Assembly: GCA_019636235.1 (NCBI GenBank)
Contig: JAHBXW010000015.1
Span: 59,304 to 123,303 of the forward strand
DNA from: Planctomyces sp.
GTDB taxonomy: Bacteria > Planctomycetota > Planctomycetia > Planctomycetales > Planctomycetaceae
Length of the DNA: 64,000 nt
Reading direction: 5' to 3'
Part shown: positions 40,853-53,215 of the stretch, one piece after another
Position numbering within the stretch: the stretch's first letter is position 1
Layout of the letters: every line of letters begins with the position of its first letter
Notes under the pieces: generated by a model
What the model saw: the letters and a program-made list of their open reading frames with translations, nothing else
What the model was told of the DNA's origin: nothing
The model's database searches: none
Position numbers and translations under genes: made by a program

Positions 40853-41587
40853 TTACAGCTGGCCCTGCGTCCGGCGGGGCGCGATGGCGATCGCCCCGAT
40901 CGCCGCGATCAGGAGCAGCGTGCCGGCCAGTTCCACCGCATAGATATAGGGTCCGAACAGTTGCGAGCCGAGGCCGCGCATCGCGCCGATCGACGGGCGC
41001 GGCGGGTCGGGCGCGGCGACGATCCGGTCATCCAGCACGGAATCGCCGGACGGCGGCGATGGCGGCAGCGCTTCCGGACGGGCCTTGCTGAGGCCGAACA
41101 ACAGGCCGCCCAGCAGGACAAAGGCAGTGACGGACGCCAGAAAGGGCTGGCGGGCACGCTGGTCGTACGCGGTGGCGCCGCTTTGCTGGGCCAGCATGAT
41201 GACGAACAGGAACGTCACGATGATGGCCCCGGCGTAGACGATGGCGGTGGCCGCGGCGAGGAACGGGGCTGACTGCATCAGGAACAGCCCGCAGACGCTG
41301 AGCGTCGCGACGGCGAACCAAAGCGCGGCGTATACGGGGTTGCGGTTGGTGACCATCATCACCGCGGAGGCGATGGCGGAGACGCCGAATACGGCCGTCA
41401 TCAGGGATTCGACGCGGGCGTCGGCGGCGGGGGCGAAGTTGCCGGCCAGAAGCGCCAGGGCCGCGATGCCCAGAAGCGCCCCGACGATCCGCGGCCGCGA
41501 CGCGGCGGTCGGCATCAGCCACCACAGCGCCAGCGCACCGAGAACCAGCGGAAGAACGAGCTGCCAGTGATCGAGAAACCAGGTCAT
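40853..41587 (-). CDS. nuoJ: NADH-quinone oxidoreductase subunit J (orphan)
   Basis: 244 residues with about five membrane helices. NuoJ landmarks are 'VFGVSAIASAVMMVTNRNPVYAALWFAVATLSVCGLFL' and 'FLAAATAIVYAGAIIVTFLFVIMLAQQSG'; the second contains the pi-bulge-type Y-AGAI-V segment of TM3. A last helix closes the chain ('IYAVELAGTLLLIAAIGAIAIA'). It is a proton-pumping membrane subunit of complex I. No other nuo gene lies beside it, so either the operon is split or this is an extra copy. Its ATG overlaps the stop of a 64-codon frame as ATGA. Confidence 0.9.
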   Translation of the reverse strand: MTWFLDHWQLVLPLVLGALALWWLMPTAASRPRIVGALLGIAALALLAGNFAPAADARVESLMTAVFGVSAIASAVMMVTNRNPVYAALWFAVATLSVCGLFLMQSAPFLAAATAIVYAGAIIVTFLFVIMLAQQSGATAYDQRARQPFLASVTAFVLLGGLLFGLSKARPEALPPSPPSGDSVLDDRIVAAPDPPRPSIGAMRGLGSQLFGPYIYAVELAGTLLLIAAIGAIAIAPRRTQGQL

Positions 41588-41778
41588 CGGGCAGAAACTT
41601 GAGGATCGGCGGAAACAACGGGACCGTCGTGCCGGAAGGGGTCGCGGCGCGCGGCATCCGCGCCGGCCGGCTGCTGGTCCGGAAGATAGAACATCGGGCC
41701 GAAGGCGTACAGCAGGCGGAGGTCCGCTGCGGAGTCAGGCAACGCTGGAGTCGGGAGGGCCGGCCGCGAGGCGTGCAA
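41584..41778 (-). CDS. Small frame overlapping the nuoJ start (uncertain gene)
   Basis: 64 codons ending in an ATGA overlap with nuoJ at 41584-41587, the classical layout for translational coupling. NuoJ lacks a visible ribosome site of its own, which favours coupling. The peptide is Pro/Ala/Asp-rich ('RLLYAFGPMFYLPDQQ' is its only ordered part) and matches nothing I know. It may be chance in GC-rich DNA. Confidence 0.3.
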   Translation of the reverse strand: MHASRPALPTPALPDSAADLRLLYAFGPMFYLPDQQPAGADAARRDPFRHDGPVVSADPQVSAR

Positions 41779-41924
41779 CTTCTACGCGGTTTGGTGGCAA
41801 AGGCTGCACAATTCTCGAACTGGAAACGGCAGGAAATGCCGCGGCCGATTCTTGTCGGCCTTCGCCGGGCAACGGATAATCGAAGCCGGAGAGAGGTTGA
41901 CCGCCGCGTTCTCAGGGAATCGTC

Positions 41925-42254
41925 GTGGTGAACAACGAGAGATTGAACTGGGACATGTTGCGAGAGTCCACATGGTCCTGGATTGGCCTGATAGTTGCGA
42001 TCCTGGTTCTGGCGAGCGTCGTGTACTGGATCCGGTCCTGGTTTCAGGGCGATGAAGATTCGGGTCTTGCGGGCGACACTCAGCAAATGCTCCTGGAGGC
42101 GGCCGAAATGCGCCGCACAGGTGCGTTGACCGAAGCGGAATTCCGATCCATCCAGAGTCGTCTGTCGAGGCGTCCAGTCGATGCTCCGCCCGCTGGGGCG
42201 GACATGGCCGATCGCCACGGCAGCCCGGTCCCAACGGATGGAACGGGGAGATAG
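41925..42254 (+). CDS. Small single-pass membrane protein with SHOCT-like tail
   Basis: 109 residues from the GTG at 41925 (AGGGA eight bases upstream); an ATG at 41955 is the alternative. One hydrophobic helix is present ('WSWIGLIVAILVLASVVYWI'). An amphipathic tail with 'AAEMRRTGALTEAEFRSIQSRL' resembles the short C-terminal SHOCT motif found in many small membrane proteins. The end is Pro/Gly-rich. Role unknown. Confidence 0.7.
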   Translation: MVNNERLNWDMLRESTWSWIGLIVAILVLASVVYWIRSWFQGDEDSGLAGDTQQMLLEAAEMRRTGALTEAEFRSIQSRLSRRPVDAPPAGADMADRHGSPVPTDGTGR

Positions 42255-42533
42255 GAGCGGCTGTGCCGGTGGGGCGGATTCCGTCCGCGACCATCCGCAA
42301 CAGCCAAAAGCGGGAACGGAACCGACGGCGGCCCAATCGGGTCGTCGAAGGGGCCGGTCCTGCCGACAACGCCGAACGCGGCCTGCGGGCTGCGGTCAGC
42401 ATTGCCGGCGACTTGTGATCTGTTTCACGACGATTCATGACCGACTTCTCCGCGCGCCGAAACACGGAAGCGGCCCCGGAACAGACCGTGGTTCGTATCG
42501 AGTCGCTCGAACGACCGCTGTGAAGGAACGTGC

Positions 42534-43814
42534 ATGCCTTCGGAGAAAGACTTCACGCCGGGAAAACGGGGTTCCGCCGGCAAGAAGAACGCCAATTGCT
42601 CTTTCTGTGGAAAGAGCTACCGCGACGTCGGTCCGCTCGTCGAGGGGCCTGGCGACGTTTACATCTGCGGCGAGTGCATCGACCTGTGCCAGTCGATCCT
42701 CGAGCAGGAGCGCAAACGGCGTGGCGATTCCAAGAAACTGTTCACCCGCATTCCCACGCCGCGCGAGATCGTGGCGCATCTCGACCATTACGTGATCGGC
42801 CAGGAGCGGTCGAAGAAGACGCTCGCCGTCGCCGTCCACAACCACTACAAGCGGCTGCAGTTGAGCGAGGAACGCGGGACCGGCGACATCGAGATTGAAA
42901 AGTCGAACGTCCTGTTCATCGGCCCCACCGGATCCGGCAAGACACTGCTGGCCCGCACGATCGCCAAATACCTCCAGGTGCCCTTCGCCATCGGCGACGC
43001 CACCACCCTCACCGAGGCCGGCTACGTCGGCGAGGATGTCGAGAACCTCCTGCTGAAACTGCTGCACGCCGCCGACTTCGACATTGAAGCCGCCCAGCGG
43101 GGCATCATTTTCATCGACGAAATCGACAAGATCGGCAAGACCAGCCACAACGTCTCCATCACCCGGGACGTCTCCGGCGAGGGCGTTCAGCAGTCCCTCC
43201 TCAAGATGCTGGAAGGCACGATCTCCAACGTCCCGCCGCAGGGGGGCCGCAAGCACCCCGAGCAGCAGTACATCCAGGTCGACACCACCAACATCCTGTT
43301 CATCTGCGGCGGCACGTTCGTCGGGATCGAGGAAATCGTCGGCAAACGCCTCGGCCGCAAGATGATCGGCTTCGGCAACGACCCCAGCGTCGCCGCGGAC
43401 CGCCGCCGCGACCTGCTCGCCCAGGTCACCGTCGACGACGTCCTCGACTTCGGCATGATTCCCGAACTCGTGGGCCGGCTGCCGGTCATCAGCACCCTCT
43501 CGCCGCTCAGCGAAGAGGACCTCGTGCACGTGCTGACCGAACCGAAGAACGCCCTCGTGAAGCAGTTCCAGAAGTTCTTCGAAATGGAGGGCTCGGAGCT
43601 GGAATTTACGCCGCACGCGCTCCGCGAAGTCGCCCGCATCGCCCGGCTCAAGGAGACGGGAGCCCGCGGACTGCGGTCGGTCATCGAAGAGGTCATGTTC
43701 GACCTGATGTACGAGCTTCCGGACCGGCCCCGCGGCCAGCGGTATGTCGTCACTCCGGAAGTCGTCCGCGGCGAAACGAAGCTCATCAGCCGGGACGGGT
43801 CTGCCGCCGCCTGA
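42534..43814 (+). CDS. clpX: ATP-dependent Clp protease ATP-binding subunit ClpX
   Basis: 426 residues. The N-terminal zinc-binding domain has C22-x2-C25 and C45-x2-C48 ('CSFCGKS', 'CGEC'). Walker A GPTGSGKT is at 130-137, the GYVGED pore loop follows, Walker B is '[11 protein letters not shown]', and sensor 2 is '[11 protein letters not shown]'. The IGF-type ClpP-docking segment appears as 'KMIGFGND'. It unfolds substrates for ClpP. No clpP lies in the window, so the usual clpP-clpX pair is separated. A hairpin terminator follows. Confidence 0.98.
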   Translation: MPSEKDFTPGKRGSAGKKNANCSFCGKSYRDVGPLVEGPGDVYICGECIDLCQSILEQERKRRGDSKKLFTRIPTPREIVAHLDHYVIGQERSKKTLAVAVHNHYKRLQLSEERGTGDIEIEKSNVLFIGPTGSGKTLLARTIAKYLQVPFAIGDATTLTEAGYVGEDVENLLLKLLHAADFDIEAAQRGIIFIDEIDKIGKTSHNVSITRDVSGEGVQQSLLKMLEGTISNVPPQGGRKHPEQQYIQVDTTNILFICGGTFVGIEEIVGKRLGRKMIGFGNDPSVAADRRRDLLAQVTVDDVLDFGMIPELVGRLPVISTLSPLSEEDLVHVLTEPKNALVKQFQKFFEMEGSELEFTPHALREVARIARLKETGARGLRSVIEEVMFDLMYELPDRPRGQRYVVTPEVVRGETKLISRDGSAAA

Positions 43815-43842
43815 GCGGTCCCCGACTCGGAATCGCGAATTC

Positions 43843-43872
43843 GAAGCCCCGGGGTTGCGACCTCGGGGCTTC
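43843..43872 (+). terminator. Hairpin terminator after clpX
   Basis: The GAAGCCCCG arm pairs with CGGGGCTTC; a G-U pair and two further pairs extend the stem over a six-base loop. The T-tract is weak (ATTCGTC). The position, 28 bases after the clpX stop and before asnB, supports a terminator. Confidence 0.6.
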
Positions 43873-43942
43873 ATTCGTCAGGCTCGGCCGACCGGCCTGC
43901 GCCGCCGGCGCGGAACGGAAGTCAGGGGGCGAATCGAACCCG

Positions 43943-45934
<1,992 letters not shown>

Positions 45935-46127
45935 CGCATCATCGGGCAGCGGCTTTTGCGCAGACCCGTTGCGACCGGGCTGGGAAATCCGCTCGAGCGT
46001 CACAGTCTGCCCGGTTTGCCCGAACGGACGGAGCCCTGATCTTTCGACGCCGCCGCGAAGGTTCCGAAATCCGGATCGCGCCCGGCGCCGTTAAACTGGC
46101 ACGCGATTTTCCGGAGTTCCCCGCGCT

Positions 46128-47726
46128 ATGAAGATCGTCTTAGCCAGTTCGGAAGCCCTCCCGTTCTCCAAGACCGGCGGCCTCGCTGACGTCGCCGCCG
46201 GGCTGACGAAGGCCCTCGCCGCGGCCGGCCATCAGGTCACGCTGATCACGCCACACTATCCGCATGTCTTCCCGGCCCATGCGCCCCGGCTGCCCACCCG
46301 GGCCAGACTCCAGGTGCCGCTGGGCAATCGAACCATTTCCGCGCATCTGCTCCGCAGCGAATTCCCCGATTCCAATGTCGACGTCGTGCTCGTCGACCAG
46401 CAGGCGTTCTTCAATCGCCCCGCGCTGTACACCGAGGGGGGCAGCGATTACCCCGACAACTGCGAGCGGTTCGTATTCTTCAGCCGCGCGGTGATCGAGG
46501 CCGTGCATCGCCTGGGACTCGAGCCGGACGTGTTCCACGCGAACGACTGGCAGACCGGACTGATCCCCGCGCTCGTCGCCCACGAATACCGCCAGCTCCC
46601 CGGCTGCGAGACGACGGCCAGCGTCTTCACGATTCACAATATGGCGTTCCAGGGACGCTTCCCCGCCTCCGCCATGGAGCTGACCGGACTCGATCAGCGG
46701 TTGTTCAACATGCACGAAATGGAGTTCTACGGCGAACTCAACCTCCTCAAGACGGGAATCGTGTTCTCCGATTTCGCCACGACCGTCAGCCCCACATATG
46801 CCCGCGAGATCACCCGTCCTGAGTACGGTTACGGCCTCGAGCGCACCTGCCAGGCCAAGCTCGACCGGCTGGTCGGCATTCTGAACGGAGTCGACCTCGC
46901 CGACTGGCATCCGGCGACCGACCCTCATCTGCCCGTCCGGTTCTCGGCCGACACCGTCGCCGAGGGCAAGGCCGCCTGCAAGCAGGCTCTCCAGCACGAG
47001 CTGGGATTGGATGACCGCCCCGACGCGCTGTTGTTCGGCATGGTCTCCCGGATGACCGACCAGAAGGGCTTCGACCTGATCGCCGCGCGGGCCGAGGACA
47101 TCCTGCGGGCGAACGTCCAGTTCGCGTTCCTCGGGACGGGCGAACGCCAGTACGAAGACTTCGTCGCCGAACTCGCGGAAAAGCACCCCGGCCGCGTCGC
47201 GGCCACACTGGGCTTCAACGAGGGGCTGGCCCATCGGATTGAAGCGGGCGCCGACGCCTACCTGATGCCCAGCCGGTTCGAGCCCTGCGGTCTGAACCAG
47301 CAGTACAGCCTGCTGTACGGGACCGTGCCGATCGTGCACGCGGTCGGCGGGCTGGCGGATACGGTCGTCGACCTGCGGCCGGACACGGCGACGGACGGCA
47401 CGGCGAACGGGTTCGTATTCCACCACTACGACGCCAACACCTTTCTGGAGACGGTGTGGCGGGCGGTGGGCTGCTTCCTGCACGACCAGGAGACCTGGGC
47501 GGGGCTGGTGCAGTCGGGCATGCGTGGCGACTTGTCGTGGAACCGGAGCGCGGCGGCGTACGCGGAGCTGTATCAAAAGGCCATCACGGGCCTGTACGTC
47601 GATCGCGGCCTGACACCGCCTGGGTCTGCGGTTCCGGCCGGAGCGGCCGCCATGCCGGGAGCGGCCGCGACGCCAAGCCAGTCGCCGCCCGGCGACTCGC
47701 CGCGTGCGGTTCGCGGGAACAAGTGA
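46128..47726 (+). CDS. glgA: Glycogen (starch) synthase, ADP-glucose type
   Basis: 532 residues, GT5 family. ADP-glucose-binding KTGGLADV is at 15-22. Others are 'DVFHANDWQTGLIPALVAHEY', 'VFTIHNMAFQG', 'VSRMTDQKGFDLI' and 'PSRFEPCGLNQQYSLLYGTVPIVHAVGGLADTV', all of which are diagnostic. It elongates alpha-1,4-glucan from ADP-glucose. A 40-residue Pro/Ala-rich tail after the fold is unusual but probably disordered. It ends 31 bases from the convergent glycerate kinase gene. No other glycogen genes are adjacent. Confidence 0.97.
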   Translation: MKIVLASSEALPFSKTGGLADVAAGLTKALAAAGHQVTLITPHYPHVFPAHAPRLPTRARLQVPLGNRTISAHLLRSEFPDSNVDVVLVDQQAFFNRPALYTEGGSDYPDNCERFVFFSRAVIEAVHRLGLEPDVFHANDWQTGLIPALVAHEYRQLPGCETTASVFTIHNMAFQGRFPASAMELTGLDQRLFNMHEMEFYGELNLLKTGIVFSDFATTVSPTYAREITRPEYGYGLERTCQAKLDRLVGILNGVDLADWHPATDPHLPVRFSADTVAEGKAACKQALQHELGLDDRPDALLFGMVSRMTDQKGFDLIAARAEDILRANVQFAFLGTGERQYEDFVAELAEKHPGRVAATLGFNEGLAHRIEAGADAYLMPSRFEPCGLNQQYSLLYGTVPIVHAVGGLADTVVDLRPDTATDGTANGFVFHHYDANTFLETVWRAVGCFLHDQETWAGLVQSGMRGDLSWNRSAAAYAELYQKAITGLYVDRGLTPPGSAVPAGAAAMPGAAATPSQSPPGDSPRAVRGNK

Positions 47727-47757
47727 GCGCGCTGACAATGCGGCCGCGGCGCCGACT

Positions 47758-49119
47758 CTACGTCCGCACGACCGCCACGCGCAGGTCCATCACGTTCGTA
47801 TGCGTCGGCCCGGTGATGAGCAGGCCGCCGGCCGACTCGAAGAAGACGTAGGAGTCGTGGCCGGCCAGCGCGGCTTCTGGATCGAGAGCCGCCGCCGCAC
47901 AACGTTCGAGAATCCGCGAGTCGACGAACGCGCCCGCCGCGTCGGTCGGGCCGTCTTCCCCATCGGTCCCCCCGGACAGCACCACGAACTCGACCCCCGC
48001 CGGGAGCGGATCGCGGCGCAGCTCGCACAGCGCCGCCAGTGCCAGCTCCTGATTGCGGCCTCCTTTTCCGGGAGGCCGGGACGGGTCGAGCGCCACGACC
48101 GGTTCGCCCCCGCTGATCAGGCAGACGGTCGCGCCCGCCTGGCTGCTGTTCGCCACGCGGGCGCACTCCCGCGCGAACGCGCGGCCGATCTCCGCGGCCA
48201 CGCCAGGCTGATCGACGGCCAGCACGCGAACGTCCGCCAGCCCCAGCCGGCGGGCCTCTTCCGCGGAGGCGTCGACCGCCACGCGATTGTTGCCGATCAC
48301 GGCGTTCACCACGCGCGGCGAGGGCGCCGTCGGAGCGGGGGGCGCGGCAACCTGCAGCTCGATCGCCCGGCGAACGGCGGCGTGCCGCCCTTCGGGATCG
48401 AACCGGTTCAACACGTCGAGCGCCGCCCGGGAATCGACGGGCCCCGGAGACGTCGGCCCGGATGCGATCACATCCAGCGGATCGCCGATGACATCGGAAA
48501 TGATCAGCGCGATCAGCGTCCCCGCCCGGCAGCTCCGCAGGAGGCCGCCTCCTTTGACGCGGGAGATGGCGCGGCGGACGGCGTTCAACTCCTGGATCGT
48601 CGCCCCCGCCGCGGACAGAAACCGGGTCACGCCCAGCTTGTCCTCCAGTGACACGCCCTCGATCGGGGCGGGAAGCAACGCGCTGCCGCCGCCGGAGATC
48701 AGCACGAGACACACATCGCGCGGCCCCAGCATTGACACGCGCCGCAGAATCTCCGCGGCGCCCGCGACGCCGTCCGGCGCGGGCTCGTTGACTCCGGCCG
48801 GCCGCGCCGCGTGCAGATGGATCCGCCGCAGGTCGCGCACGCAGTTCGCCGGCACGTTGACCCAGCCATCGAGGCGTTTGGCCACCAGCTCCGGCCCCAG
48901 AGCCGCCTCCAGTCCCGCCGCCATGCCGGCCCCCGCCTTGCCGGCCCCCACGACGCACAAGCGATCGATGTCGGCCAGCTCGAACGATTCGCCGCAGATC
49001 GTCAGGCGACCGCCATTGACGCTCACCCGGTCCCGGACCAGTCGCTCCGCATCCACGGCGCGGACGCCCGCGGACCAGATGCGGATCGCGAGGTCGCGCA
49101 CCGGTTCCGGGAACGTCAT
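47758..49119 (-). CDS. Glycerate 2-kinase (GckA/MOFRL family)
   Basis: 453 residues from the ATG at 49119; its frame upstream to 49326 lies inside the neighbouring gene. Key segments are 'CVVGAGKAGAGMAAGLEAALG', 'LISGGGSALLPAPIEGVSLEDKLGVTRFLSAAGATIQELNAVRRAISRVKGGGLLR', 'ISDVIGDPLDVIASGPTSP' and the C-terminal MOFRL part 'GGRNQELALAAL', 'SGGTDGEDGPTDAAGAFVD'. It phosphorylates glycerate to 2-phosphoglycerate, feeding glycolysis. It overlaps the hydrolase-like gene upstream by ATGA, so the two are translationally coupled. Confidence 0.93.
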   Translation of the reverse strand: MTFPEPVRDLAIRIWSAGVRAVDAERLVRDRVSVNGGRLTICGESFELADIDRLCVVGAGKAGAGMAAGLEAALGPELVAKRLDGWVNVPANCVRDLRRIHLHAARPAGVNEPAPDGVAGAAEILRRVSMLGPRDVCLVLISGGGSALLPAPIEGVSLEDKLGVTRFLSAAGATIQELNAVRRAISRVKGGGLLRSCRAGTLIALIISDVIGDPLDVIASGPTSPGPVDSRAALDVLNRFDPEGRHAAVRRAIELQVAAPPAPTAPSPRVVNAVIGNNRVAVDASAEEARRLGLADVRVLAVDQPGVAAEIGRAFARECARVANSSQAGATVCLISGGEPVVALDPSRPPGKGGRNQELALAALCELRRDPLPAGVEFVVLSGGTDGEDGPTDAAGAFVDSRILERCAAAALDPEAALAGHDSYVFFESAGGLLITGPTHTNVMDLRVAVVRT

Positions 49120-49844
49120 CGGGCCGCTCCCTGGACGACCTCGCTCAGCCGTGCTGCGAGAAACTCGACGGCCCGGGGAAGGATCTCCGAGCGATAGCGT
49201 TCGCGATCGCCCCCCGTCGAATCGCGGAGGACCGAAGTGAACGGGATGCCGATGGAGGAGAGCTTGCTGGCCAGCCGGTCGCAGCCGATGAAGGCGTCCC
49301 AATCGACGGGGTCGGCGGCGAACCACTGGTGCGGCGGCCAGTTCAGCGGATGCAGATGCAAGGTTGCGGTTTCCTGGCGGGCCGCCTCGGAGTTTGGGAA
49401 GACGTCCACGAGAACCGGGTCGTCTCTCTGCAGGAGATGGAAGTCGATCAGCGGCGCCACGGCCGCCACGACCGGCACGGCCCGCGGCCAGCGATATGCG
49501 AGTTGCATCGCCCCCTGTCCCCCCCGGCCGACGCCCAACACGCCGATCGCCGCTGGGGCCAACTCCGATTGCATCCAGGGGACCACCGTCTCGGCCAGAA
49601 ACGCCAGCGGCGACGTTTCAAACGGCGTGCCGGGTTCCGGACGGCTGAGCCACCACAGCCCGGGCAGACGCGGCATGACGGCCGCCAGCGAGTGCTTTGC
49701 AAGCCGCGACTGCAGCAGCGCGACGTGACGCTCGTCCGGCCAGTCGGAGTCCGGCAACACAAGCAGGCAGGGCGAACCCGGAGACATTAGCCCCCACATG
49801 CGGAGTGCGACGCCCCCGATGTTCGCGTCTGTGCTGTCCGACAT
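49116..49844 (-). CDS. Alpha/beta-hydrolase-fold protein lacking the nucleophile serine
   Basis: 242 residues from the ATG at 49844. The order of strands fits an esterase-D-like alpha/beta hydrolase, with 'AIGVLGVGRGGQGAMQLAYRWPRAVPVVAAVAPLIDFHLL' at the nucleophile elbow. The elbow reads G104-V-G106-R-G-G, so glycine stands where the serine of G-x-S-x-G-G should be. Late 'DPVDWDAFIGCDRLASKLSSIGIPFTSVLRDS' supports the fold. It may bind rather than hydrolyse. It is coupled by ATGA to glycerate kinase and sits 36 bases after a small upstream gene. Confidence 0.8.
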   Translation of the reverse strand: MSDSTDANIGGVALRMWGLMSPGSPCLLVLPDSDWPDERHVALLQSRLAKHSLAAVMPRLPGLWWLSRPEPGTPFETSPLAFLAETVVPWMQSELAPAAIGVLGVGRGGQGAMQLAYRWPRAVPVVAAVAPLIDFHLLQRDDPVLVDVFPNSEAARQETATLHLHPLNWPPHQWFAADPVDWDAFIGCDRLASKLSSIGIPFTSVLRDSTGGDRERYRSEILPRAVEFLAARLSEVVQGAAR

Positions 49845-49880
49845 GCCCCCCGATCTCCCTGCGCGCGATCTCATTCTCAT

Positions 49881-50192
49881 TCACAATCCGGAGACGGGAA
49901 TGCTCGCGACGCGCGGGCGATTCTGCCAGTACAGCCGATCCTCTGTCAGAATGTTGCGCCGCATCGCGCACCACAGACAGAGCTTTTCATCCCCCCGCTG
50001 GATGTAGATTTCTCCACTCAACAGCAGGTGCAGGTAGTCCTGCCCGGGCAGTTTCGCGAAGCAGTATTCCTTCTCCCAGCCGACCTTCACGCGGGCGGAC
50101 CAGGTTTCCGGATCGGGCAGGTAGAGGCGGTAATCGCGAGCGGGCGCCGGCTCCTCCGAGGGGTTGCCGGCGGAGTTCGTGCTGGGGTCCAT
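49881..50192 (-). CDS. Conserved-looking small hypothetical protein
   Basis: 103 residues. The core 'RLYLPDPETWSARVKVGWEKEYCFAKLPGQDYLHLLLSGEIYIQRGDEKLCLWCAMRRNILTEDRLYW' is rich in aromatic and ordered residues and unlike a random frame. No known domain is recognised. It is first in a tight minus-strand trio with the hydrolase-like and glycerate kinase genes, so it may share their role in a glycerate-linked pathway. Confidence 0.75.
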   Translation of the reverse strand: MDPSTNSAGNPSEEPAPARDYRLYLPDPETWSARVKVGWEKEYCFAKLPGQDYLHLLLSGEIYIQRGDEKLCLWCAMRRNILTEDRLYWQNRPRVASIPVSGL

Positions 50193-50400
50193 GCTGGCTC
50201 CGAACGAAGCGTCGACGTTGGGCGGATTTCGGGAATTATAGCGGCGTGCGAAACGCCGGCGCGGCCCGTACGGGCGTCATCGACTTCCGCGGGTTGCGGC
50301 GGGGCGGGCGGCTTGGTACTTCGGGACTTCCCGGGGCGAATCGCGGCGTCCGTCGCCGCCCCGAAGAACGACGCTGATCCCGCTCGATCGAAGGAATGCC

Positions 50401-51099
50401 ATGCGCCTCCCCCGCCTGTTCGCCGTCGTCTGGCTGCTGACGTTTTCCGCGGCATCCGCGGAGGAGCCGGTTTTCCAGCCGCTGTTCGACGGCCAAACAC
50501 TGACCGGCTGGACGCAGCGCGGCGGCCAGGCGAAGTATTCAGTTGAGGACGGCGCGATCGTCGGCCGCTCGGTCCCCAATACGCCGAACAGCTTCCTGTG
50601 CACCGAGCGGGACTACGGCAATTTCGAACTCCTGCTCGAGTTTCAGGTCGATCCCGCCCTGAACTCCGGAGTGCAGATCCGCAGCGAGCACTTCGACGAA
50701 CCGCAAACAATCACCGTGCCTGACAACGGCGGCGAGAAGACGCTCACCATCCCCGCCAGACGCGTGCATGGCTACCAGGTCGAGATCGACCCCAGCGAGC
50801 GCGCCTGGACGGGCGGCATTTATGACGAGAGCCGCCGCGGCTGGCTGAATGATCTGAAAAACAATGAACCGGCGCGGCAGGCGTTTCGTCAGAACGAGTG
50901 GAACACGCTGCGGATCGTCGCGAAGGGCGATTCGATCCGCACCTGGTTGAACGACGTCCCTGCGGCGGATTTGACGGACGGCCTGACCGCGAAGGGCTTC
51001 ATCGCCCTGCAGGTGCACGGCGTCGGCGACCGGGCCGAGCCGCTGACCGTCCGCTGGCGAAACCTGCGGATTCGCGAACTCGACACGGACGTCCCCTGA
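50401..51099 (+). CDS. Exported DUF1080 (3-keto-disaccharide hydrolase-like) protein
   Basis: 232 residues. GAAGGA precedes the ATG. A signal peptide ('LPRLFAVVWLLTFSAASA') is followed by a jelly-roll DUF1080 domain: 'FQPLFDGQTLTGWTQRGGQAKYSVEDGAIVG', 'NFELLLEFQVDPALNSGVQIRSE', 'GYQVEIDPSERAWTGGIYDE', 'EWNTLRIVAKGDSIRTWLNDVPAADLTD' and 'GFIALQVHGV'. This family is greatly expanded in planctomycetes and acts on glycans or 3-keto-sugars outside the cytoplasm. Substrate unknown. Confidence 0.95.
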   Translation: MRLPRLFAVVWLLTFSAASAEEPVFQPLFDGQTLTGWTQRGGQAKYSVEDGAIVGRSVPNTPNSFLCTERDYGNFELLLEFQVDPALNSGVQIRSEHFDEPQTITVPDNGGEKTLTIPARRVHGYQVEIDPSERAWTGGIYDESRRGWLNDLKNNEPARQAFRQNEWNTLRIVAKGDSIRTWLNDVPAADLTDGLTAKGFIALQVHGVGDRAEPLTVRWRNLRIRELDTDVP

Positions 51100-51125
51100 C
51101 CCGGGGGCTTCCCTTTGGAGACCAG

Positions 51126-51521
51126 ATGACTCGCACGTCCGCCGTGATCGCCGCTCTGGCCGCCTGCCTGCTGATCTTCGCCGGCGCGAGGTTCTGCTCG
51201 CAAACGCGGGACATCGTCGCCGATCAGATTCGATCGGCTGTGGGGGGCGGCGCATCGACGGAGACGGACGATGCCAGCGGCCCGGTGTCGGACCTGGCCC
51301 GGGACTTTGGGATGGAACTGTCCGCGGGGCTGGCGACCCGCATCCAGATTGCGGACGTGCTGACGCGCTGGTGGCCGTTTTGGGCAGCGGCGACGTTCGC
51401 AGCCTGTTTTGGGGCGGCTGCGCTGCTGGGACGCGGGCCGCATCCGACGCACGCGTCGGGGGTTGGTCCGGCGCCGGTCGTTGAACCGCGGAATGAACCC
51501 CGGGGACTGGAGGAGGATTGA
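51126..51521 (+). CDS. Small membrane protein of unknown function
   Basis: 131 residues from the ATG at 51126, with TGGAG upstream. Two hydrophobic segments ('AVIAALAACLLIFAGARF' near 6-23 and 'WWPFWAAATFAACFGAAALLG' near 82-102) flank a polar, acidic loop. The end is Pro/Glu-rich. No domain is recognised. It starts 26 bases after the DUF1080 gene and probably shares its transcript. Confidence 0.65.
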   Translation: MTRTSAVIAALAACLLIFAGARFCSQTRDIVADQIRSAVGGGASTETDDASGPVSDLARDFGMELSAGLATRIQIADVLTRWWPFWAAATFAACFGAAALLGRGPHPTHASGVGPAPVVEPRNEPRGLEED

Positions 51522-51632
51522 AGGCGATGCGGGCGGACGTGCGCCGTCTTGCAGGAAGCGCAACCGCGCTCGAAGATGCGGATGCGATCCGCTCGCATTC
51601 CCTGCGTCCAGCCGCTCCGTTCCCAAGCCTCA

Positions 51633-52754
<1,122 letters not shown>

Positions 52755-52782
52755 GGGGCATGCCGACGCCGGGCGAGGCGGC

Positions 52783-53097
52783 TTACGTCGGCAGGCCGAG
52801 GACCTGGCGGAACCCGACGCCGTTGTCGCCGTAATGATCCCCCGTCACAAACACCTCGCCGCGACGGCCGAGGACGATCCGGAGTTTGCCGGCGTTTGAC
52901 CGCGGCTTGTAACGGGTCCAGTATCGTCCCGAGCGTGCCGGCAGGCGCTGTTCCTTGTCGTCGAACTGCGAATGCCCCCAGCCGTGCTCCTCGTGTCGGT
53001 TCCGCCGGAACTCCTGGATCAGCTTGTCCAGGTCCTTGAGGCGGGGATCGCTGAATGTTCCCGGACCGCCCCATTGAATGCGTTTGCGCGCCATCAT
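52783..53097 (-). CDS. Small protein with barnase-like C-terminus
   Basis: 104 residues from the ATG at 53097, with GGGAGG eight bases upstream; the longer frame to 53193 is unlikely. Residues about 52-100 ('RLPARSGRYWTRYKP' ... 'LRIVLGRRGEVFVTGDHYG') follow the barnase/RNase N1 order LP-SGR-W ... RI ... T-DHY. The His of DHY and one Arg are kept, but the position of the barnase catalytic Glu after the Trp is occupied by another residue. It has no signal peptide. It could be a toxin-like RNase, a degenerate one, or a chance resemblance. No barstar-like gene is nearby. Confidence 0.75.
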   Translation of the reverse strand: MMARKRIQWGGPGTFSDPRLKDLDKLIQEFRRNRHEEHGWGHSQFDDKEQRLPARSGRYWTRYKPRSNAGKLRIVLGRRGEVFVTGDHYGDNGVGFRQVLGLPT

Positions 53098-53215
53098 GTG
53101 AAAGCCCTCCCGCGTGAATCGGCCGCCGTGACCCGGCGCAGCCGTCGACTGCGTCCAGCATACCCGCAGCGCTGGGACGTCCAGAAGTCTCACGGTTCCG
53201 CGAACCGCGTCGCCG

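Noticed and set aside
52761..52793. TGCCGACG ... CGTCGGCA inverted repeat between convergent aroC and the barnase-like gene
   Set aside because: Could be a shared terminator, but it has no T-tract on either strand and one arm encodes the end of the barnase-like protein.
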